Of a stretch of DNA of 64,000 nucleotides, positions 11,920-22,900 are shown in pieces. Each line of letters opens with the position of its first letter. Position 1 is the first letter of the stretch. Location: positions 20,496,430-20,560,429 of the forward strand of contig OU452204.1 of the NCBI GenBank assembly GCA_911728435.2, given 5' to 3'. A model generated the notes under the pieces. That model ran no database searches. It was given only the letters and a program-made list of their open reading frames with translations, and had not been told where the DNA came from. The position numbers and the translations under genes are program-made. This DNA is from Apoderus coryli (Eukaryota > Arthropoda > Insecta > Coleoptera > Attelabidae).

Positions 11920-12330
11920 ATTTGTATTAATGATCTCGTTAAAGCCTTAAATTGTTCTAGATTGGCTTATGCAGATATTCTGTAGAATTCACTCGGCAGA
12001 GGCCTTTGTATGGACTCGGAGACGCTCTGCAACTTGTTGATGAGTGTGCAACCAGAATAGGTGATAAGTGGTTTCAATGTTCATAGAGAGTGTTATGTTA
12101 AAGAACGGATTCACTTTTGTTTCACATGTTGAGCAATTGTCAGCTGCGTCATATCAAATTAATTTTATATTTCTCCGATTTTTGTCCGATCTAAACTTCT
12201 GTATGGTTGGATTAGTTGGAATCCATCGTGTAACTGGCCCGTTCTCGCATTGGAGTGTGCAGAGACGAGGTTTTAGGGAATTTTATGTACTTAAGTGGCT
12301 CGAGTTAGCTGTTTGCTTAGAGAAATAACG
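11920..12330 (+). pseudogene. Degenerate jockey-like RT relic
   Basis: Plus-strand fragments read INDLVKAL..SRLAYADI (palm block with a broken YADD box), then, after stops and a frame change, the thumb region ending in SVQRRGFREFYVLKW, which resembles the VQRRFLRFLYFKL block of jockey-type RTs in this window. It is heavily decayed and its ends are undefined. Confidence 0.55.
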
Positions 12331-12370
12331 ATACCCATAACTTATTCAGATAGCCATATATATCACAGAT

Positions 12371-12824
12371 AGAGTTTGGAAGAGAAAAAACTTTTTGTAT
12401 TTGTCGATTTAGAAGAAAAAGTCATTCTTTATAAAAACGTCTGCTTGTGTCGAAACTACAATTTCAAATTTACGATTACTATACCGGGTATAACAAAAAT
12501 AACATTTTCAATGATTTTGATTTTATTGTTTATTTTTAATTTTATGAAAATATTTTCAAAACCGTGATTTATTACATCAATTGTGCAAAAAACACTAATA
12601 AACTTTTTTCTCAAAGTGGTTAATTTCATAGCGACTATTAAAATAATAAAATTAAAAAAACAAGAAAATCAAAATCGTTAAAAATATTATTTTTGATATA
12701 CCCTGTATAGTAATCGTAAATTTGGTATTTGAATTTGTAGTTTTGACACAAGCAGACGTTTTTATAAAGAATGACTTTTTCTTCTAAATCTACAAATAAA
12801 AAAGTTTTTCTTCTTCCAAACTCT
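12371..12824. mobile_element. Palindromic MITE with about 180-bp inverted arms, copy 1
   Basis: The left arm begins AGAGTTTGGAAGAG (12371) and the right arm ends in its complement (CTTCCAAACTCT, 12824). The arms include AAAAAGTCATTCTT, AAAACGTCTGCTTGTGTC and TACGATTACTATA in inverted order. The loop is AT-rich. There is no coding capacity. A second palindromic copy follows immediately, and a half copy lies at 53934-54240, showing this is a dispersed family. Confidence 0.8.
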
Positions 12825-13576
12825 TTTATTTGTAGATTTAGAAGAAAAAGTCATTCTTTATAAAAACGTCTGCTTGTGTCAAAACTACAATTTCGAGTAC
12901 GAAATTTACGATTACTATACAGGGCATATCAAAAATAACATTTTTAATGATTTTGATTTCCTTTTTTTTTTTAATTTTATTATTTTAATAGTAGCTATGA
13001 AATTAACCACTTTGAGAAAAAAGTTTATTAGTGTTTTTTTGCACAATTGGTGTAATAAATCACGGTTTTGAAAATATTTTCATAAAATTAAAGAAACAAA
13101 AAAATCTAATTCCCTTCTTCGACTACAAGAACAGTTTAGCAAAAACGCAATAGAACTGCAAATAAAAGACGAATTATACAAAATCCAATGCAAAAACCAC
13201 ATAACTATCAACTTCATCTGGGTACCTTCACATATCGGAATAGAAGGGAACGAAAAAGCTAACAAAGCAGCTAAATCTGCGACGGAAGAAATTGAGCAAC
13301 TTCACTTTTTATGCTACACTACAAACCTACTAAGTGGCCACCACAACATCACCAACATACGCTAATAACCCTTTGTGGTTGATGCGCTTTGTTTAAATAA
13401 AAAGAAAAAATAAAAAAAAATCTAAATCATTAAAAATGTCATTTTTGGTATACCCTGTATAGTAATCGTAAATTTGGTATTTTAAATTGTAGTTTCGACA
13501 CAAGCAGACGTTTTTATCAAGAATGACTTTTTCTTCTAAATCGAGAAATAAAAAAGTTTTTCCTCTTCCAAACTCT
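12825..13576. mobile_element. Palindromic MITE, copy 2, with an insert in its loop
   Basis: The left arm (12825-13095) and inverted right arm (13400-13576) match copy 1, beginning with TTTGTAGATTTAGAAGAAAA and ending ..TTCCAAACTCT. About 300 bp of RNase H-coding retrotransposon sequence lies between the arms. It abuts copy 1 directly, so the two may have arisen by tandem insertion or by unequal exchange within the palindrome. Confidence 0.7.
13103..13370 (+). pseudogene. RNase H fragment of a non-LTR retrotransposon
   Basis: The frame contains NAIELQIKDELYKIQ then INFIWVPSHIGIEGNEKA and NKAAKSATEE. The pattern WVPSH.GI.GNE.AN..AK is the C-terminal part of the RNase H domain in I- and R1-type non-LTR elements, including the conserved His and the last acidic region. 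The frame lacks a Met and both ends. It sits in the loop of a palindromic MITE. Confidence 0.8.
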
Positions 13577-13579
13577 AAC

Positions 13580-14810
13580 CGTGGACACATTGTAAGGGAG
13601 ATAATGAAGTGAATATTATGGGGTTCTGAAAATATTGTAACATTCTGACATTTATATATCAATATACAACGACTCTCTTTTATATTATTATTATTACTAT
13701 AAAAACAAAGTATAAAATATACATTTTTGGTATCAATAATTATTATTAATATGTTTTGTCATACAAAGCCTTAAAATTATTTTATTTTTGTTGTTTTTAA
13801 TAATATTATATCTTATAATCTATGGTTTATTTCATAACTTGTGTCGATACTACATCATATTTATGAATTATCAATAACTTTGCAGATGTCTTCCTTCATC
13901 CTCACTTTATCGTACATTCCATTGGCAAGTGAGTCTGTAGGATATCCTGTGGTGTACCAAAGTATCACCTTAAAATTAAGATCCGTCCAGGAAGGAATTT
14001 CATAATAAAAAAACAGAGGATACGTGAGTTGTTACAGTTTTTCACTGCAATTGCCGGCCAGCTACTGAACTTTCAAAAATGAGTTCAGATTCTTCTGCAA
14101 AATATTTTGCAATACATTGGCTAGGGGTTAATAGTGAACTGGGACTTACGAAGACTTCGTTGATGATTTGCCAGCTGACAATAATACTAATGATGTGATG
14201 CCGAAAACATTGTAAAACGCCGTTGTGACTGTGAGTGAGTACTGTTGAAATTATACTGTAAAGTTTTATTGTTTTTGGTCTTCGAACTTTATATTTAACA
14301 CCCTGTATCTTTGTAAATAAGAACTTTTCGAAAAATTACAATTTAGGTTTTTTCGAACACAAATTTTGACCACCTATTTTAGAAACGCCCTTGTATAAGG
14401 GCATTAACCTTGAAACCTAAATAGTTTTTCGTCTGCGGAGCATTTTTTTGTGACTCCTTTGTCCCGATTCTTAAAATTTGAAACCTGGCAACCCTAGCCA
14501 AATCATGCCACGAAACATCCTCTGGTTTCAAATATATTAAAATACAAAGTTTAAGATCACAAGAAAACAGCATTGTTACCTTAATAATCGTGATTATTTT
14601 CATTTTCTATCCAATAATGTAAGTTTTACAAACCAATACAATGTTTATTCACTTTTAATGCTCTATTAAACCGGCCTTAAACTAAATAACAATGTAACAA
14701 AACCGATAATAAATTTAAGTATTGATATTTTTACATTTTAAATGCTACAAGGCAATGAAAATTAAAAATAAATCAATTATATAGTGGAAATCTGGAAAAT
14801 GTATAGCTAT
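13580..14810. other. No gene seen
   Basis: AT-rich. The frame at 14379-14603 has no recognisable domain. Confidence 0.45.
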
Positions 14811-14815
14811 TTATA

Positions 14816-16367
14816 CAGTCAGGACCAAAAGTCACACTTAAATTTATTTAACTTTTTTTTTTTGATTCTACATTAGGCAATGGACACAAAGGGGGACATA
14901 GAACTCCATTAAATATTGACGCCTTGCTATACTAAAGTGTAAATCTTCGGGAATGTTGGAGTTATGTACAATTGGGTGGGTTGGGATTCAGACAGAGCGG
15001 ACATTTATTTTGATAATGAGAAATTACGCTGGATTCAAATCGATCAACTATTCTGTAACATCGGGAGTTCTCCAGGGTTCCAACTTCGGCCCTTTATTAT
15101 TTTTTACTTTTTATAAATGACCTGGGCTCTTTCATCATGTGTGAGAGATTGATTTTCGCGGATGACCTAAAGATCTTTGCCAGAGTGAGTCGAGTTGAGG
15201 ACTGTATCGCTCTTCAAAATGATCTTGACATCATTAAAGAATGGTGCGACACTAACAAAATATCCTTAAATCCTGACAAGTGTAAAGTAATGACCTTCTC
15301 ACGCAAAATGTCTGTGGTGGCTTTTGAATATGCAATTGGAAATACTATTCTGGGTCGGTGTGAATCTGTAAAGGATCTGGGAGTCACTTTTGACAAGGCT
15401 CTGTCTTTTGCTGATCATATAAGAAATATTGTGAAAGATGCATATAAAATGTATGGTTTTATCGTGAGAAATTCTGGATATTTCCAGGACTGTGGTACGT
15501 TGAGGATTTTTCATTATGCTTATGTGCGATCCAAGTTGGAGTACTGTTGTCCAGTGTGGTTTCCTTACTATGGGTATTATATTACCAAGATAGAGAGAGT
15601 GCAGCGAAAATTTCTTAAATATCTTTGTTTTAAAGTGTGGATGGAGTGTACGCACAACAGGGTATGCAATACCAGTATTTTATTGAACGCTTCGATATTA
15701 AGAGTCTGGAATTAAGAAGGGTACAGCAATGTTCATGATTTTTGTATTGTCTATTCAGTGGTAGAGTGAACTGTGACAGTATTTTGATGTGTTTTCATTT
15801 TTGGGTTCTGCGATTGAATTCTAGAAGTGATATGACATTCTATACACCTCAAGCGAGAACTAACCTGCTGCTGAAATCGCCAATTTATAATATGTGTAAC
15901 TTATTTAATCAAATAAGTGAAAAATGCGATCTAATTTTTAGCTCACTTTCATTGTAATCTGTATTTTTTCAAATGTAGTGCCACTGTTTCTGTCTCATTT
16001 ATGTTTCATGTATGTTATGTAATACATATTTATTTCTATATCTCTTATGTTAATATTAGTTCTTAAGATTGCTCGGTAAATGGAATTTTCTGTTGAGCAA
16101 TAAAGCAATTATTATTATTATTAAAATGTCGCAAAACTCAATTCGACGATCTGGATCATCTTCGTTAAGCTCTTGATTATATCCTTCCTAAATACTGTTA
16201 TCCAATGTCTGTAATTTTAATAGCATATCAAAAATATTATTAATATATACGGGGTTTAAGTACTACACGATCAAGTCTGTATACTCTTACGTAAAAAACG
16301 GGCACTTTAGAAAAATTTCCTTAAAATTTTATGGGAAAAATTTATGCGTGACTTTTAGTCCTCACCG
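14816..16367. mobile_element. TIR element flanked by TA, carrying a jockey insertion
   Basis: The left end CAGTCAGGACCAAAAGTCAC (14816) and inverted right end GTGACTTTTAGTCCTCACCG (to 16367) form TIRs of about 30 bp, each bordered by TA (14814-14815 and 16368-16369), as expected for Tc1/mariner. Most of the interior is a jockey 3' fragment; only about 90 bp on the left and 240 bp on the right belong to the DNA element. The same TIR begins the relic at 26302, and the right end matches 35350-35448. Confidence 0.75.
14905..16123 (+). mobile_element. jockey-like retrotransposon, 5'-truncated, broken
   Basis: RT blocks appear in order: SINYSVTSGVLQGSNFGPLL, then FINDLGSF (frame break near 15115), LIFADDLKIFARV (FADD palm box), LQNDLDIIKEWC, LNPDKCKVM, VKDLGVTFD, YGFIVRNSGYF, SKLEYCCPVW, IERVQRKFLKYLCF. 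The open part is 15137-15715. The thumb continues out of frame to about 15957, and the 3' end is CAATAAAGCAATTATTATTA near 16120. 5'-truncated inside RT. It is related to the copy at 6012-6697. Confidence 0.85.
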
Positions 16368-16850
16368 TATGTATTTGATTACCAATTAATAATTGATGTA
16401 TTGACTTTTATTTATTAAAATAAAAAAATTTGATTTCATAGTACCGGATGAGTGTCGTTATAGTTATCCCACAAATTGCTTATTTCAAGAAATGAAATAA
16501 GCAATTTTAGTGACACGTAGATTTTGGTGTCTTATAGTGGTTTGTAGCGGAACAGCTTTGTAGTCAAATACATATAAATAGCTATACAGAATGTCGCACC
16601 GTGAAACGCATTGATATGGGGCCAAATCTAATTTCCAAAATGTATAGTTTTCCATACATTGATGCTATTCCCGGTAGGACACCCACCAATTCTTCATATT
16701 TAGAAAGTTTACAATTGTATCATTATTATTTTAATGATAACACATTTAATTTTCTTCTTTTTGCGTACAAAAACAATAATAATAATTATAAGTAATGTGG
16801 CATATTTAACATTTTTATCATTAATTAATTTTTTCTTAATATTAGATTAA

Positions 16851-16990
16851 CTAGTGCAATTTTATTGTGGTCCAAACAATTTGGCTTGGATGTAAAACAC
16901 CGCCTATTTCACAGTTGACTGTTCTTGAGCGTCCATTGATCACAAACAGGGCTTCACTGGCTGGTGTAACCATGTATTGACCAAAAAGTC
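16851..16990 (-). CDS. FSTL5: FSTL5 exon s (last coding exon)
   Basis: 140 nt, phase 1, acceptor GGTTTAG, ending in TAG (16853-16851). Encodes LFGQYMVTPASEALFVINGR, SRTVNCEIGGV and ends SQIVWTTIKLH. The S-G-L-F-G-Q-Y-x-x-T-P motif across the last junction is a family signature. An AATAAA string lies inside the last codons; I cannot place the true polyadenylation site. Confidence 0.96.
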
Positions 16991-19900
16991 CTAAACCAAA
17001 ACAAAATAAAGTTATTAACTCTACCATACGCATTCTTAGTGAGACAGAATCCTAGAGATGTTGAAATGGGATGAACGAAATATAGATTAAATAAGGATAA
17101 GTGTGTTCCGAATCTCATGACAGTTGACAAATCTAGTTCGTCAGTGGAGTAGAACCTACTGATTTCTCATTCTGCTCCTTCGAACATTCTAGATTAACTT
17201 AGGGCTGTTTGTGCGACCTTGTATGATTTAATGCCCTTAGGATTCTTTAGCTTGGCTGCTGATGACGAATGGTTTGACCTCTTCTCTGCCGAATCTGCAT
17301 TCGTCAGTGAACGATATATATCAATGTGTTTCATTTTTATTCAATTATCTAATTCATTTTCATATGATTTTGTATTTTAATTCATATGTCTATATAATTA
17401 GACTTAAATTTAATTATTGTCCGCACGGCGCACGTCTGACCTTATTCTGTACCTATATCCTAGAGACCTGCGCTAAGGACATTTTTAAGTCGCCATCATT
17501 AGTGCGAAGGGTGCATTGTTGGAAGACAGATTGTCCGTGCGATCGTTAATTGTGCGGTACTTATTTGAAATAATAAGATTGTGTGCTGTGTAAACTCTGT
17601 GTGGTGAAGCCAGACGAAGAAAAGAGGGCCCTCAAGAATCCTAACACAAGAGAAAAAGTAGGTCTCACTCCTTGCATTCTCCCATTTATCTATATGCGCC
17701 ATATTCCGTGGGACATTCTATATTAAAAAATATACTTAATTTTTAAGGCTGATACAATCCACTTAAATTGCATTTCTGCAACAGTCAGTTTATTCTAGAC
17801 CCAATCCAAAACTAAGGAAATGAAATAAAAATAGGCTTCCGCTCTCTCGTGATTGAATTTTCTAAGAAATACCTTGAACTCTCTAAAGCCTGGAAGATTT
17901 CTTCCTTGATTTTAAACCTCTTTTTGTAGGTACACTTATCTAAGCCTCAAAATGGTATTATAAAACAAAGAGGGTTCTCCGCACCTTTGTTGCAATCATA
18001 GACATACGATTTTTGAGTTGATGTCGAATAGGAGCGCTGCTGCTTCTCTAGGCTGAAATGTACGCATCTTCCTTGAAAGACACTAGATTCCCATTGACTC
18101 TGAGTATCTGCTTTCTGTCGTATCTTACAAAATCAACAAACCAATTCCATTGTTCACTTCTGCGTCTAAATCATACTTCACGCGTTCATTCAGAAGATCA
18201 GAGATTGTTCGAATTACAGACTGTTTAACAGACTTATCTTACTGTGATCTAACTTTGTTTGAATGACGATCACTCCAGTGGTTTAAATCCAACTATTGAA
18301 GGCTTTTGGAGGAGATATTTACACGGTAGTATTTAGCAGACGTGAATTGTGACGTGCGGTTTGGCATTAATTTCTAATAATGCAATTTCTAGGTATTGGC
18401 ATTCAGATCAAACCCACTGTTCTTCAACGTCTTCTTAGCCAATTTCTTCAAATCATCATTAACGCCCATAAAATGTTATTCTACAAGCTATTTTATGTAT
18501 ATTTGACAATATATCATGAAGGCAAAATCACCTGGAAAATACTTCTTAGAGTTATATTTTTACATTCTTGTTGAGTTGGGAAAAATAGCAACCATACAAA
18601 CCTGACGAACTTATTGGTCGATTTGGTTTGTTCCATTTGATAAGTTGTGGTGAGGTAGCTTTTCCAACTCCAGTTATAATTTCCACTTTACCTAAAAAGG
18701 CGAAACCAAACATTAGAACTTGGACAAGTAGTACATTCTTAAGTGGAGTTATAATGTCAGTAATGAAAAATCCAAGTCCAATCGCCATTAGTATATTTTG
18801 ATGTATAAAAAATCTTTCTAAACCTGTCTTCACTGGAATATTGTTAGCCAGTCATGATGAGACTGGACTAGTCTCGATTGATGATTGTTCTATTAAATTT
18901 ATTTCATGGAGATTGGATTTTATTTTTCATAACCCAAACATTAAAAGTATACAACTTCAAATCTTACCTGTACTCAAATTGACGTAGAGAATATCTTCTT
19001 TACTCTCTCCACTAGCATACAAATCGTAACTGTGAGTACTTTGACTTGGATAAAAGGTCAAATCCGATATGTTTAACGTTGTTTTAACGTCAAATAAGAA
19101 TTCCAAGCCGTTTACTACAACAAAAATCACAATGCATAAATATTAGAGTTTAGATAGAAATAGTAATTCGATTATTTTTGCTTGCAAGTTTTAGATTGAC
19201 TGAACTGGTCACTCGTGATTCTGCTTTAAAATCTTGGTACATATTCATATTCACAATTAGTTTCCATTGACTATCATCAAAACAAGGAAAAATGTCTTGA
19301 AACGCGTGGATCTCAAGAACCAATAGCACTGGTGCATATGATTGATCTACTAACGTTCCATTCCCAACATTTTACTGTGACGATTCGCAAGTTACGTGAT
19401 CATTTTGTCGTGCATAATTGAAAATTTGATCAGGAAATTTGAGCGAACGTTTTCATTGAAAGATGAAAGAGACCCTGTCTGTCGCCAGAAAAAATCATTG
19501 CTGTGACATCCTTACCAGGAATTAAACCTCGATAGCATCTTTGGCAGAAAAATCCACCTTGACGCTCAAAAGATTCAGCTGACTCATAGACACCATCAAC
19601 AACTAGATCTTGGAACCGCAAAGTGAGAATGAATTCTATACCAAAATCATCTTTAGTAAATCTACATACATATCTCAAGAGTGGCGTGTTGGCAAAAGGG
19701 ATCATGGGCGTAGTTAGGGTGGGGCGCTTGCTTAACCTCTTAACTGGGTATGTTTTAAAAAAAGTGAAAATCTTTTGTGACTACTACAACTTAAACAAGA
19801 TTTTGGCCGAAGTGGAACTAGATGGTACATTCTTGAGAATAATAAACACAGCAAGCACTACTGGGCCATAGTAAAACAGGTACATGACAAAAAGGACACA

Positions 19901-22900
19901 AAAATATTACTTTTACAGTTAAATATGGAGAGCTGTTTATTTCTTATAGCAATCAATAACTCCATATATTTATATTCTCATATAAATTCTTAAACATTCC
20001 AGAAGAAATAAAAAGTCTGTAAAGCTTTGTACGTGCGGTTATGTAATCCTTAAATAGACGACTCACCGCTTATTTGTTGGACGATAAGCGTTGCACCCGT
20101 ATGCGTTTTATCAAACGTAACCAACTTTCTGGAATCTGGCGAAACATATGGAATGCCAGATAATAAAGGACTCGTTCCTATTACGGTATCGGTGAGATAG
20201 TCCAGGATAAGCTGGCCGGTAGGACGATTTGTTACTGGTTCGATGCACTGCATGAATACCATTCCATCTGGAAAGACGTTTGAGGTTGGTTACTTTTATT
20301 CCGAAGCATATTTAGGTTTAAAGTAAAATACAACTGAAATATTTTGTTAAAAACATGCTATTGAAGTTTTAATAAGCTTTTAACTTACAGAGAGCTGAAA
20401 ACCTCACTTGGATTGGTACACAATTGTAGGGTGTTAAGTCCACAGATCTGGTATATCGTAAATTCACCAGATCCAGTTTATATAATCCCCGCTGATTTGT
20501 ATGCGTCACATAACCGTATTTAAAGCTATAATGTGACAGCTCCTAGAAATAAGCATACCTTAATATATATTGTGTTTTCGTGTTCTTCTCCGGCTTTTTC
20601 AAAAACAGGATGCTACAACATTTTACAGTATCAACGCTCACATGTCTAGAAAAATCTCATAAAACGTGAAATTGCGAGGAATCTAGTCTGGTAACCATAA
20701 AAGCCCTAAGCTTATTAAGATTCACATCAGGCACAATGTGAAATTGTCATAACAGACTCCCAATTATCTGAAAAACAATAACCTGACTCTGGTCTGGATA
20801 TTTCACCACTCTGGATTACAGTGGAAAGGAATGGCAGGTTATAGACAAGGCTGAAGAAGTATTGATCGGACGAAACCCTGCAACTAGCATAGCGTTTAGC
20901 ACTGCCAACTATAGATGATGACGAAAGTTCAGAAGATTTGACAAAGTCATCCAATAGCCAGACATAATAATAACCATCTCTCAGGTTTTTTGGAAAATTC
21001 CGCTTGCGGCCAATCGTATTTAGAACTACATTTGAAACATTTGCTGAAGTGGCGAGTCTAAAAGAAAGTTCACCCAGCAAAATAATCGACTTCATTAGGA
21101 AGACTGACTTGCTGGGTGAAATATGAGTAGGTATGATCCACAATAGACCCTCGAGTGATTGCAGTGGAACGTCACTCATTTTGACCCTAATATCGACGAT
21201 AACCTTAACACATTTGTAGGTTGGAACACTTGATTTGAAGCGTGTGGGGTTACTATTTCAGCTAAGTAGCCGTATTTACCATTTGAAGTTATTTTTGCAC
21301 TAAAATCAACAAATTTGTCCATATCTCAAAGAGGTTGAAGCAATAAAATAACTAAAGAGAATCCCAGTCGCAACCTCAACAATTTGTTGAGGTTGCGACT
21401 GGGATTCTCTTTAGTTATTTTTTTTTTTGCACTAGTATCCTTTAGGGTTTCTAACTTCAGAATCCTTAAACACCTTCTACGGTTCGCCCAATTGAAAAGA
21501 TATTAGTAGAGAAGCTCTACGATGAAAATAAACACTAGGCCAAAAAATTCTTTTCGCCACCTGACTAATTTACTGAAGATCTGAAATCAATCAGAGCTCT
21601 TTTCTAGGTTCACTTAGAGAAAAATTCACTCCTCACAAGCTAAAGAACAACAACAAAAAAAAAACTGCTCTTTGCATGGCTAGCAATTAGCGCCATTTAG
21701 AAACCCTTTTCTAGACCCTTAAACTTTATTGTTTTATTAATGAATTTCTTCTTACATAATGTAGCAAGACTCTCAGTTATGTTGGAAATTTTTTTCACAC
21801 TACCATGCTTTCACCAGGTTTCGTTGATCCAGAACTCATCAGTGGTGATCGTCAGGCAGTGTGACCCAAATTTCCAACCTGCATGCCGATCACCACTGAT
21901 GAATTATAATTCACACACAAGTAATTCATTAATAAAGCCTCCCGCTAGGGAATTCGGGTGTGCCTAGGATATGACATCTTGTTTTACCTTACCTGTACTG
22001 AAGATGGAATAAAGAGTCCAGTTACCAAGTCAAATTGCCCATCAATTGGCTCTGGGTGAACTGTATGATGTTTCCTTTTCTGTCCAGCATCTCTAATAAC
22101 CTGTGGAAAATCATGCAGAATTATTTCTAAAACATTCATGAGTAAAACTGGATTCAACAACATGGCATAAACCTTCAATATGTTACACATAATTGGTAAG
22201 AATGGCAAAAATATAAAGTGTAGTGAAAGAACAAAGCAGAGTCGACAATTATTGAAGACATTCTGGGCAGTTCGTTTGAAGTGTTATGGAAAAACAATTA
22301 TCAGCAGTCATTTCATGAAAAGTTACATCTAAACTGGGTCCTAGGACTACACAAAATTAATTGAAGCATCATATTCTAACTATTGAGGAGACCTGGAAGC
22401 ACCACCATAACTCAAAGCCAATACACCACACCAGGTTAAAGCCGGTCAATTTTTCTAAAGAAACGATTAATTCTGAGTGGTATTGCGTAGTTTCTAGCAC
22501 AAAAACATCTTTTTGTTGAGAGAATGCACCTGCTCACAGATGTCAGTAACCCACAGAAAACGTCCCCAAACTAAAGTACCAATAGTTGATAAATTCACCG
22601 TATTCGCTAGATTTGGCTCCCTCTGATGACTATTTGTTTTCCAACCTTTAAGAAAATTCATGATTTTTGGCCAAACGATGTCCTCGGGGAATCATATTCA
22701 ATTGGAAGAGCAGGACTGCCAAAAACAGCAAGTACTTGCATAATTCTACGTAACAATAATTATTTGCCAAGAAGAACTGGCGCAATTCATTGAGAGAAAC
22801 TGTGAAAGTCAAGGAATGAACGCAACTTTATGACTTCTCGTCAATCAATGTTCTTCAGCGGAGTGTCAATTTTCAAAATCCTCCTATGTTTAGTTTTCTA

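Noticed and set aside
14801..16587. Outer inverted pair TATAGCTATTTATA / TATAAATAGCTATA around the TIR element
   Set aside because: Short and AT-only; flanking sequence does not pair, so coincidence is likely.
18552..18833. 93-codon frame covering FSTL5 exon r
   Set aside because: Family similarity stops at the splice sites 18602 and 18691; the rest is intron read-through.
20727..21179. 150-codon minus-strand frame
   Set aside because: Antisense to a decayed RNase H retrotransposon copy; no domain of its own.
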